In this document: positions 57,202 to 64,000 of the stretch, piece by piece | Layout of the letters: the number at the start of each line of letters is the position of its first letter | Position numbering within the stretch: position 1 is the stretch's first letter | DNA from: Eikenella halliae | Lineage (GTDB): Bacteria; Pseudomonadota; Gammaproteobacteria; Burkholderiales; Neisseriaceae | Direction: 5' to 3' | NCBI RefSeq assembly: GCF_001648475.1 | Contig: NZ_LXSQ01000002.1 | Span: 3,686-67,685, forward strand | Length of the DNA: 64,000 nucleotides | Program-made: the position numbers and the translations under genes | The notes under the pieces: model-generated | Databases searched by the model: none | What the model was told of the DNA's origin: nothing | The model's input: only the letters and a program-made list of their open reading frames with translations

Positions 57202-58240
57202 TTTCCTGAAACGCCGCCGGGAGGCGCGGCAGCGCGCTGCCGTTTTTTGGCAGAGCTGGCAGTGGGAGCGCCCTTGGCAGGCGGGCGGCGGCGTGGCGCT
57301 GGTGAACAGCGGCAACTACCTGCTGCATCATTATTTCCCCGGCGTGTTTTTGCAGGCCGTTTCGGATGATGCTGTTGATGCCGGTTCGAAATTTCAGGTA
57401 GCCTTCAGCAGCGGCGGCAGGCTGGATCCGATGGCCGACGCGGTGTTGCTGGCCGAAGCCGCGCCGCCGGGTTTGCCTTTCGGTGTGCAGGCGCTGCTGC
57501 GGCGCTGCCCGGCTGCCGAACTGCCGCAGCGTACGGCGGGTTTTGGTCAAACGCAGCTTTGCGGCAGCCAGTTTCAGGTAGCCTGTTCGCCCGGCAACGA
57601 CGGCTTGGTGCATTTGCAGGTGTTTGTGAACGATAATCCCGCCGGCACGGATGCCGACGACCGACGCCTGGCGGTGTGGTTGTTTTTGGCGCAGGCCTTG
57701 GGGCAGTGGGATTTGAACGTGAAAACCGGCTATGTGGAGCTGGTGGAACAGCCGCCGCAGGGCGCACTGCCGTTGGCCGAATTGCCCGAGGCTTTCGACA
57801 GACTGTGGCGCGCCCGGATGGGGCACAACGGCGTGTATCCGGGCGGCGAGGCCGAGTTCCGCGTGTATGGTGCGGAAAACGACGATGGCGAACCGGCCAG
57901 GATTTTGGTGCGCAACGAGTCGGCCGCTTCGCTGCTGGGGCGTGCCGATTTGGCCTGGTGCCTGAGCGTGCGCTGCGAAGTGTACGACGACATGAGCCAG
58001 GCTCTGGCGCGGGAATTGGCGCAGGAGTTTTCCGGCTGCGTCGGGCAGCATGAGCAAGGTATTCTCACCGCCATGCTGGCCGATGCGGAAAAAGGCGAGT
58101 ACACCGCCTTTGCCATGGTGGCCGAGCCGGAGGGATTGTGGGAAAAAGTGCGGGAAATCACCGCACGCTACGAGCGGCTGGATGCGCGGGCAGACTGCGT
58201 GTTTGACCCCTCATGGCGGCATTACCGCCTGCAAGGATAA
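57194..58240 (+). CDS. 348-aa protein, DUF695-like C-terminus, first of a tandem pair
   Basis: Soluble, no signal peptide or membrane segment. The C-terminal third carries ILVRNESAASLLGRADLAWCLSVRCE (in pieces, about 237-262), GILTAMLADAEKGEYTAF and the ending DPSWRHYRLQ, resembling DUF695 (function unknown). The N-terminal part has FWQSW and NYLLHHYFPGV. The ATG at 57194 lies inside the murC end (8-bp overlap), so it is translationally coupled to murC. The next gene is a paralogue of exactly the same length. Two DUS copies encode KFQVAF and QFQVAC. The family call is moderate. Confidence 0.8.
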   Translation: MDDFLKRRREARQRAAVFWQSWQWERPWQAGGGVALVNSGNYLLHHYFPGVFLQAVSDDAVDAGSKFQVAFSSGGRLDPMADAVLLAEAAPPGLPFGVQALLRRCPAAELPQRTAGFGQTQLCGSQFQVACSPGNDGLVHLQVFVNDNPAGTDADDRRLAVWLFLAQALGQWDLNVKTGYVELVEQPPQGALPLAELPEAFDRLWRARMGHNGVYPGGEAEFRVYGAENDDGEPARILVRNESAASLLGRADLAWCLSVRCEVYDDMSQALARELAQEFSGCVGQHEQGILTAMLADAEKGEYTAFAMVAEPEGLWEKVREITARYERLDARADCVFDPSWRHYRLQG

Positions 58241-58243
58241 AAG

Positions 58244-59290
58244 ATGACGAAATCAGATACCAACGAAGCCGCAGGCCGGCACAGCCTGAGGGAATGGCAA
58301 GATAACGCCCATTGTTTCTGGACGGTGTGGCGGCGCGAAGAAGCGCGGCTCGCGGCATTGGAAGACCCGGTGGCCTTCGTTACCGAGGCCAACAACTTGC
58401 TGCACGAATACTGCCCCGGTGTGGTGGTGGAGTTGGAAGGGCCGCCGGTAGATGGTGCACTGGTGTTCAGCGCCAACGGCGATTTGGAACACTTCCCGCA
58501 AGTGCTGGCGCTGATTGCCACGGCGGCGGAATCCACCGAGCGTTCGGTGCTGTGTTTCCGCCAACGGCTGGGCTCGCCGGAGCAGTTTGCCATCCGCATG
58601 GGCGGCGTGGAAATGCAGGCGGCGGATATTTTGGTGCGCTGCGAAGAATGGCGCGGCCTGCCTGCGCTGGATGTGGCTTTTGCCAAACCGCCCAAGGCAG
58701 AAGATTTGGACACCGCACAGCGGCTGGCGCTGATTATGCTCGACCATGTGTTGGGCGAGTGGGATGCGGTGGTGAAAGTGGGTACGCTGGATTTTGTGGA
58801 TACTGTGCCGCCGGAAGCCGTGCCGCTGCACAGGCTACCTGAAAAATTAGACGAAGTCTGGAAAGCCCTGGGGCGCGATGCGCTCTATCCCGAGCCGGAA
58901 TGGCAATATACCGCCTATCAGCGCGATGAAGACGAAGAAAACGAACAAGATGCCCTGGTGCTGCTGCGCAATGAATCGGCCAACGGCCTGCTGGGTCGGG
59001 CGGATATGGGCTGGTGCGTTTCCGTGCGCTGCGAAATCAACGGCGAAGACGCGCTGATGGCGGCCTACCGGCTGCAAGACGAATTCGACGCTGAAGCCTG
59101 CCACCAGCAGCAAGGCATCGGCACAATTGCCGTAACCAACCTCACGCGGGGCGAGCGCACCATATTTGCCGCCACCGGCGAGCCGGAGCGCCTCATGGCA
59201 AAAGCGCAGGCACTGTGCGGGCAGTTTGCCGAACTTAAGCCGCAGGCCGCGTGCGAATACGACCCGAGTTGGCGGCATTACCGGTTTTAA
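58244..59290 (+). CDS. 348-aa protein, DUF695-like C-terminus, second of a tandem pair
   Basis: A paralogue of the gene 3 bp upstream. Shared landmarks: FW..W near 25-29, NLLHEYCPGV (51-60), LGEWDAVVKVG (170-180), LLRNESANGLLGRADMGWC (240-258), SVRCEI and the end DPSWRHYRF. Most other positions differ, so the duplication is old. It has a more acidic insert (DEDEENEQD, 228-236). It lies between the first copy and ddl in the dcw cluster. HRLPEKLDE is DUS-encoded. Function unknown. Confidence 0.8.
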   Translation: MTKSDTNEAAGRHSLREWQDNAHCFWTVWRREEARLAALEDPVAFVTEANNLLHEYCPGVVVELEGPPVDGALVFSANGDLEHFPQVLALIATAAESTERSVLCFRQRLGSPEQFAIRMGGVEMQAADILVRCEEWRGLPALDVAFAKPPKAEDLDTAQRLALIMLDHVLGEWDAVVKVGTLDFVDTVPPEAVPLHRLPEKLDEVWKALGRDALYPEPEWQYTAYQRDEDEENEQDALVLLRNESANGLLGRADMGWCVSVRCEINGEDALMAAYRLQDEFDAEACHQQQGIGTIAVTNLTRGERTIFAATGEPERLMAKAQALCGQFAELKPQAACEYDPSWRHYRF

Positions 59291-59291
59291 G

Positions 59292-59338
59292 TTTTCAGGT
59301 AGCCTTTCAGACGGGCGTTTGATGGGGCTACCTGAAAG
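59292..59338. repeat. Facing DUS pair before ddl
   Basis: TTTTCAGGTAGCC and GGCTACCTGAAA, about 20 nt apart. Confidence 0.5.
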
Positions 59339-59363
59339 TAGAAGCAAGAAAGAAGCAAAGCAA

Positions 59364-60284
59364 ATGAATAAGCAGTTTGGCAAAGTGGCCGTATTGAACG
59401 GCGGATTTTCCAGCGAGCGCGAAGTGTCGCTCGACAGCGGCGCGGCCGTATTGGCCGCCTTGCGGAGCCGGGGCATCGATGCCCACCGGTTCGACCCGAA
59501 AGAGCAAGACATCCTGCAACTGAAAGCGCAGGGTTTTCAGGTAGCCTTCAATGTGCTGCACGGCACTTATGGTGAAGATGGCACCGTGCAGGCGCTGCTC
59601 GATTCCATCGGCATCCCCTACACCGGCTGCGGCATGGCTGCCTCTGCGCTGGGTATGGACAAATACCGCTGCAAATTGATTTGGCAGGCGCTCGGCCTGC
59701 CCGTGCCCGATTTCGCCGTGCTGCACGATGATACCGATTTTGCCGCCGTGGAAGCCGAGCTCGGCCTGCCGATGTTTGTGAAGCCTGCCGCCGAAGGCAG
59801 CAGCGTGGGCGTGGTGAAAGTAAAACAGCCCGGCGAACTGCCGAAAGTGTACCGCGAGCTGCGCGAACGCCATCTGCACGGCGAAATCATCGCTGAACGC
59901 TTTATCGACGGCGGCGAATACACCTGCGCCGTGCTCGGCCAACAAGCGCTGCCCAGCATCCGCATCATCCCCGCCACCGAGTTTTACGACTACGACGCCA
60001 AGTATTTCCGTGACGACACGGTATACCAATGCCCCAGCGATTTGGATGTGGCGGGCGAGGCCGAAATCCGCCGCCTGGCCAAAGCCGGTTTTGAAGCCAT
60101 CGGCGGGCGCGGCTGGGGCAGGGTGGATTTTCTGCGCAGCCAGAGCGGGAAGCTTTATTTGTTGGAAATCAACACCGTGCCTGGTATGACCAGCCACAGC
60201 CTGGTGCCGAAAGCTGCCGCGCAAACCGGCTTGGATTTTGCCGATTTATGCGTTGAAGTATTGAGCCATGCGACTTTGGGATAA
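59364..60284 (+). CDS. ddl: D-alanine-D-alanine ligase
   Basis: A 306-residue ATP-grasp ligase of DdlB type. VAVLNGGFSSEREVSLDSG, HGTYGEDGTVQ, GCGMAASALGMDKY, VKPAAEGSSVGV and EINTVPGMTSHSL are present. The ATG at 59364 gives MNKQFGKVAVL. FQVAFNV is DUS-encoded. It overlaps ftsQ by 17 bp. Confidence 0.96.
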   Translation: MNKQFGKVAVLNGGFSSEREVSLDSGAAVLAALRSRGIDAHRFDPKEQDILQLKAQGFQVAFNVLHGTYGEDGTVQALLDSIGIPYTGCGMAASALGMDKYRCKLIWQALGLPVPDFAVLHDDTDFAAVEAELGLPMFVKPAAEGSSVGVVKVKQPGELPKVYRELRERHLHGEIIAERFIDGGEYTCAVLGQQALPSIRIIPATEFYDYDAKYFRDDTVYQCPSDLDVAGEAEIRRLAKAGFEAIGGRGWGRVDFLRSQSGKLYLLEINTVPGMTSHSLVPKAAAQTGLDFADLCVEVLSHATLG

Positions 60285-61026
60285 CGCCGGCGCACTCAAA
60301 CGCATCAACAGCAGCCTTTATCTTTTGGCTGCTGTCGGCCTGATTGCGGCAGCAGTGATGTGGATGATGAATTCGCCGTATTTTCCGGTGAAACTGGTGA
60401 AAATCGACGGCGACTTGCACCGCTTAAGCGCCACCCAGCTGCAACAAACCGCTCAACGCCACATCCGCGGCAATATATTCAAGGCCGATTTGAACGAAGC
60501 ACGGCAGGCGTTTGAAACGCTGCCTTGGGTGGCCAAGGTGGAGGTGCGCCGAATCTGGCCGGATACGGTGCAAATCCGGGTGGAAGAGCGGCAGCCTGTG
60601 GCGCGCTGGGAAGGCGGTGGGCTGGTGGATAGCGAAGGCAAAGGCTTTGATGCGCCCACCGACGAAAATTTCCCCGTATTTGCAGGCACGCCGGGAATGC
60701 GTAAAATGATGGTGGAGGAATTTATTGAGTTCCAAGCCATCTTGGCGCCGACTAACCTGAAAATCAGCCGCATGGACTACAGTTCGCGCTCCTCCCGGGA
60801 GCTGACTTTAGAAAACGGCATCCGGCTGCATCTGGGTCGTGCTGATGCGCAAGATCGCCTGCGCCGCTTTGTGCGGGCATGGCATGAAATCTTGCAAGAA
60901 CGCGCAGCCGACGTACAATACGTAGATTTGCGCTATAAAGACGGCTTTGCCGTGCGCTACAAACAGGGCGCGGCAAATGAAGACAACAACAGCAAGCAAC
61001 AACCGCAATCAGGCGGGCATGACTGA
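60268..61026 (+). CDS. ftsQ: Cell division protein FtsQ
   Basis: A 252-residue bitopic protein: one membrane helix (about 14-32), a POTRA domain starting FPVKLVKIDGDLHRLSATQL, with LPWVAKVEVRRIWPDTVQIRVEERQPVARW as the classic FtsQ stretch (in pieces), and a C-terminal VQYVDLRYKDGFAVRYK. It scaffolds FtsL and FtsB. Confidence 0.94.
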   Translation: MRLWDNAGALKRINSSLYLLAAVGLIAAAVMWMMNSPYFPVKLVKIDGDLHRLSATQLQQTAQRHIRGNIFKADLNEARQAFETLPWVAKVEVRRIWPDTVQIRVEERQPVARWEGGGLVDSEGKGFDAPTDENFPVFAGTPGMRKMMVEEFIEFQAILAPTNLKISRMDYSSRSSRELTLENGIRLHLGRADAQDRLRRFVRAWHEILQERAADVQYVDLRYKDGFAVRYKQGAANEDNNSKQQPQSGGHD

Positions 61027-61110
61027 AGCAATTATTTTCTACAAGACGGCGAGCCGTAGATGGTATGCACATACAAAAAGCGGGTTAACGCAGTAGAAAA
61101 GAAATAAGTG
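61027..61110. mobile_element. Decayed Correia fragment between ftsQ and ftsA
   Basis: ACAAGACGGCGAGCCGTAGA recalls the CREE interior, but both termini are unclear. It fills most of the 128-bp gap. Confidence 0.35.
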
Positions 61111-61154
61111 TTTTAGCGATAAACAACCATTTCAACAATAAGCGAGACAGAGTT

Positions 61155-62396
61155 ATGTCAAACAACAAACAACTGGTGGGCGCACTGGACATAGGTACCT
61201 CGAAAACCATCGTTTTGATCGGCGAAGTGCAAGACGACGACAAAGAAATTCACATCATCGGTTTTGGCCAAGCGCCGTCACACGGCTTGAAAGCCGGTAT
61301 GGTAACCAATATCGATGCCACCGCCCAAGCCATTACCCAAGCTATGGAAGAAGCCCAGTTGATGGCCGATTGCCAAATCGGCAGCGTGGTAACCGGCATT
61401 GCCGGCAACCATATCCGCAGCATGAATTCGCAAGGTGTGGTGAAAATCAAGGAAGGCGAAGTCACGCAGGCCGACATCGACCGCGCCATCGAAACCGCTA
61501 AAGCCGTCAATATCCCGCCGGATCACCAGATTCTGCACACCGTAGTGCAGGAATACATTATTGATAACCAGCCCGGCGTGCGCGAGCCCATCGGCATGAG
61601 CGGCGTGCGGCTGGATACGCGCATTCATATCGTAACCGGTGCGGTTACTGCCATGCAGAACATTCAAAAATGTATAGAACGCTGCGGCCTGCACATCGAC
61701 AACATGATTCTGCAGCCCTTGGCCAGCGGCCGTGCTGTACTGACTGAAGATGAGAAAGAACTGGGCGTGTGCGTCATCGATATCGGCGGCGGCACGACCG
61801 ATATCGCCGTGTACACCAACGGCGCCATCCGCCACACCGCCGTCATTCCGGTGGCGGGCGACCTGATTACCCGCGATTTGGCGCAAGCCCTGCGTACCCC
61901 TTACAACGCCGCCGAATACATCAAAATCAACCATGGCGTGGCCTTGGCTACCGGCGATGGCTTGGATGAAATGATTGAAGTGCCCAGCGTGGGCGACCGC
62001 AGCCCGCGCCAGATTTCACGCCGTGTGTTGGCCAGCGTTATCGGCCCGCGCGTGGAAGAAATTTTGGAGCTGACCCGCAATGAACTGCACCGCTCCGGTT
62101 TCCCCGAAGAAGTGCTCACATCCGGCGTGGTGCTCACCGGCGGTGCATCTTTGCTTTCCGGCGTGGTGGAACTGGCTGAAGACGTGTTCAATCTGCCTGC
62201 CCGTGTCGGTGTGCCGAAGGAAATGGGCGGTTTGTCGGAACGCATCCGCAACCCGCGCTACGCTACCGCCATCGGCCTTCTGCAAACCGCTGCCGAATAC
62301 AGCAGCCAGCATGGCAATCATAATATCGTGCGGCAGGCTGCCGAGGGTGATTCTGTTTTCTACCGCCTCAAAGAGTGGCTGAGAAACAATTTCTAA
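61155..62396 (+). CDS. ftsA: Cell division protein FtsA
   Basis: A 413-residue actin-like protein. GALDIGTSKTIVLIGEV is phosphate 1, VIDIGGGTTDIAVY phosphate 2, and VVLTGGASLLSGVVELAE the adenosine motif. The C-terminal amphipathic tail FYRLKEWLRNNF tethers it to the membrane. It anchors FtsZ filaments. Confidence 0.97.
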   Translation: MSNNKQLVGALDIGTSKTIVLIGEVQDDDKEIHIIGFGQAPSHGLKAGMVTNIDATAQAITQAMEEAQLMADCQIGSVVTGIAGNHIRSMNSQGVVKIKEGEVTQADIDRAIETAKAVNIPPDHQILHTVVQEYIIDNQPGVREPIGMSGVRLDTRIHIVTGAVTAMQNIQKCIERCGLHIDNMILQPLASGRAVLTEDEKELGVCVIDIGGGTTDIAVYTNGAIRHTAVIPVAGDLITRDLAQALRTPYNAAEYIKINHGVALATGDGLDEMIEVPSVGDRSPRQISRRVLASVIGPRVEEILELTRNELHRSGFPEEVLTSGVVLTGGASLLSGVVELAEDVFNLPARVGVPKEMGGLSERIRNPRYATAIGLLQTAAEYSSQHGNHNIVRQAAEGDSVFYRLKEWLRNNF

Positions 62397-62437
62397 GCTT
62401 TTTGCTTATTCTTGCACACAAAATCTGTTCAAACCTT

Positions 62438-62443
62438 TATAAT
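62438..62443 (+). promoter_or_regulatory. -10 element for ftsZ
   Basis: TATAAT followed by ACGGG, 52 bp before the ftsZ ATG. The best upstream hexamer TTGCAC (62412) is 20 bp away, longer than ideal. A DUS lies between promoter and gene. Confidence 0.45.
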
Positions 62444-62495
62444 ACGGGCGATTTTAGTTTTCAGGTAGCCTTCTGGGGCGCAAAAGGAGTGTTAA

Positions 62496-63668
62496 ATGCA
62501 GTTGGTTTATGATGTTGTCGAATCCGCAGCCAGTCCGGCGGTCATTAAAGTTATTGGTATTGGCGGCGGTGGCTGTAATGCCATTAACAATATGATAGAC
62601 AACACAGTTCAAGGTGTTGAGTTTATCAGTGCCAACACCGATGCCCAGTCTTTGCAGGGCAGTAAAGCGCCTAAACGTATCCAGTTGGGTACTAATTTGA
62701 CCAAAGGTTTGGGTGCCGGCGCCAATCCGGAAACTGGCCGCAATGCCGCTCTGGAAGACCGTGAAACCATCGCCGATGCCATTCAAGGCGCCAATATGCT
62801 GTTCATTACCACCGGTATGGGTGGCGGCACAGGCACCGGCGCTGCTCCGGTAGTGGCTGAGATTGCCCGTGAGCTGGGTATCCTGACCGTGGCTGTGGTG
62901 ACCCGCCCGTTCGAGCACGAGGGCAAGCGTATCCAGATTGCCAAAGACGGCTTGGAAACCCTGAAAAACCAAGTAGATTCGCTCATCGTTATCCCGAACG
63001 ATAAGCTGATGACCGCCCTGGGCGAAGATGTGACCGTACGCCAGGCATTCCGTGCCGCCGACAACGTGTTGCGCAATGCCGTGGCCGGCATTGCCGAAGT
63101 GATTACCTGCCCCGGTATGATCAACTTGGACTTTGCCGACGTACGCAATGTAATGGGCATCATGGGCATGGCCATGATGGGTTCTGGTTTCGCACAAGGT
63201 ATCGACCGTGCCCGTTTGGCTACCGAGCAGGCAATTGCCAGCCCGTTGCTGGACAACGTAACGCTGGAAGGCGCACGTGGTGTGTTGGTGAACATCACTA
63301 CCGCCCCTGATGGCCTGACCATGAAAGAATACAAAGAAATCATGTCGGTAGTGAGCGAGTATGCTCACCCTGATGCCGAATTGAAATACGGTACAGCTGA
63401 AGATGCTGCCATGCAGGAAGGCGAAATCCGCGTTACCATCATTGCCACCGGCCTGAAAGAGCAAGGCGACAACAGCCAGAGCAGCAACCTGCGTATGGTG
63501 AAATCTGCCCAAGCTACCGGAACAGACGGCGGATTCCCGGAAATCGACAGCGTTATCCGCTCCGGCCGTACTGCCCGTACCATGAATTTGGCTGCTTCTG
63601 ATTTTGCCAACCAATCTGTGTTGGATGATTTTGAAATTCCGGCAGTAATCCGCCGCCAGGCCGATTAA
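62496..63668 (+). CDS. ftsZ: Cell division protein FtsZ
   Basis: A 390-residue tubulin homologue. The GTP-binding signature GMGGGTGTGAAPVVAE is present, with IGIGGGGCNAINNMI at the N-terminus and FNADVRN-like DFADVRNVMG in the T7 region. The conserved C-terminal peptide DDFEIPAVIRRQ, which binds FtsA and other partners, follows a short linker. AGGAG precedes the ATG. Confidence 0.98.
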   Translation: MQLVYDVVESAASPAVIKVIGIGGGGCNAINNMIDNTVQGVEFISANTDAQSLQGSKAPKRIQLGTNLTKGLGAGANPETGRNAALEDRETIADAIQGANMLFITTGMGGGTGTGAAPVVAEIARELGILTVAVVTRPFEHEGKRIQIAKDGLETLKNQVDSLIVIPNDKLMTALGEDVTVRQAFRAADNVLRNAVAGIAEVITCPGMINLDFADVRNVMGIMGMAMMGSGFAQGIDRARLATEQAIASPLLDNVTLEGARGVLVNITTAPDGLTMKEYKEIMSVVSEYAHPDAELKYGTAEDAAMQEGEIRVTIIATGLKEQGDNSQSSNLRMVKSAQATGTDGGFPEIDSVIRSGRTARTMNLAASDFANQSVLDDFEIPAVIRRQAD

Positions 63669-63687
63669 GCCAGTTTGATTCTCAATG

Positions 63688-64000
63688 TATAGTCAATTAA
63701 AATCAAAATAGGACAGTAACGCATCGTCAAATCGGGCGTAATCAGACAATACGGTTCGAAGATACCGCTTAATATTCGCCCACACCTTCTCAATCGGATT
63801 GAGCTCAGGTGAATAGGGTGCAAGAGGCAATACCTTATGTCCCAATTTTTCCGCCATTTCCCGTAAGACACCTATACGGTGAAATCGTGCATTATCTAAA
63901 ATAATCACCGATTTTTGAGTCAATGCGGGCAGTAGGCATTGCTGAAACCACGCTTCAAAAAAGACTCCGGTCATCGTATTTTGATAAACCATCGGAGCAA
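63688..64000 (-). mobile_element. IS630-family element, right part (runs off the window)
   Basis: The end reads TATAGTCAATTAAAATCAAA followed by ATAGGACAG, just before the transposase stop. IS630 elements insert at TA. The other end lies beyond the window. The terminus is strikingly like that of the CREEs here. Confidence 0.75.
63693..64000 (-). CDS. IS630-family transposase, C-terminal part
   Basis: The DDE_3 catalytic domain: YQNTMTGVFFEAWFQQCLLP, then SVIILDNARFHR with the second Asp, then LAPYSPELNPIEKVWANIKR with the catalytic Glu. The frame is open to the right edge, reading A-P before MVYQ, so the start lies outside. No frameshift is seen in this part. Confidence 0.9.
   Translation of the reverse strand, partial: APMVYQNTMTGVFFEAWFQQCLLPALTQKSVIILDNARFHRIGVLREMAEKLGHKVLPLAPYSPELNPIEKVWANIKRYLRTVLSDYARFDDALLSYFDFN

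Noticed and set aside
238..63668. Many short repeats suggesting a CRISPR array
   Set aside because: The repeated unit is the 12-13 bp DUS at irregular spacing and in both orientations; there are no regular spacers and no cas genes.

Overview
The window comes from a Neisseriaceae chromosome, most likely Eikenella (E. corrodens or a close relative). The main evidence is the 13-mer AGGCTACCTGAAA and its reverse complement, which occur dozens of times inside and between genes. This is the Eikenella dialect of the Neisseriaceae DNA uptake sequence (DUS). Neisseria-type Correia elements (CREE), a Neisseria-like division/cell-wall (dcw) cluster and a PBP2 whose motif numbering equals the gonococcal protein support the call. 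Species level is inference.

Layout. 1-7320: nitrate respiration accessory block, with moaA (partial), moeA and two nitrate/nitrite transporters (narK1, narK2) on the minus strand, divergent from the narX-narL two-component system. 7400-13600: an AT-rich orphan SMI1/KNR4-like gene, a CREE, a DHA2 efflux pump, a HAD nucleotidase, class II aldolase and metX-metW. 13700-18500: a small gene with an FNR-like box, 4.5S RNA, rsgA divergent from dxs, a CREE, and tRNA-Arg and tRNA-Glu under one promoter and terminator. 18700-31000: dapE, an acyltransferase pair resembling ornithine-lipid synthesis, kptA, rpmB-rpmG, lolCD, tsaE-amiC, mltB, fdx-iscX and xthA. 31000-41000: a broken AT-rich gene between repeats, pyrC, tusA-like, trpS, gshA, a methyltransferase, SirB-like and other small membrane proteins, a CREE and midA.

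41130-63668 is the dcw cluster: mraZ-rsmH-ftsL-ftsI-murE-[DUF4259-like]-murF-[MBL hydrolase]-[inverted alpha/beta hydrolase]-mraY-[100-aa membrane protein]-murD-ftsW-murG-murC-[two tandem 348-aa paralogues]-ddl-ftsQ-ftsA-ftsZ. It begins with a sigma70-like promoter and MraZ boxes. The bracketed genes are not core dcw members. The cluster is followed by the end of an IS630-family element that runs off the window.

The most interesting items are: the tandem 348-aa paralogues translationally linked to murC; the IS630 terminus, which matches the CREE terminal repeat and suggests a mobilising partner; the DUF4259-like gene held between two identical 41-bp DUS hairpins; the broken immunity-like gene; and the DUS being tolerated as in-frame tetrapeptides (FQVA, SGSL, GYLK, LPES) in essential proteins. 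I found no CRISPR array, prophage or obvious multi-gene defence island.
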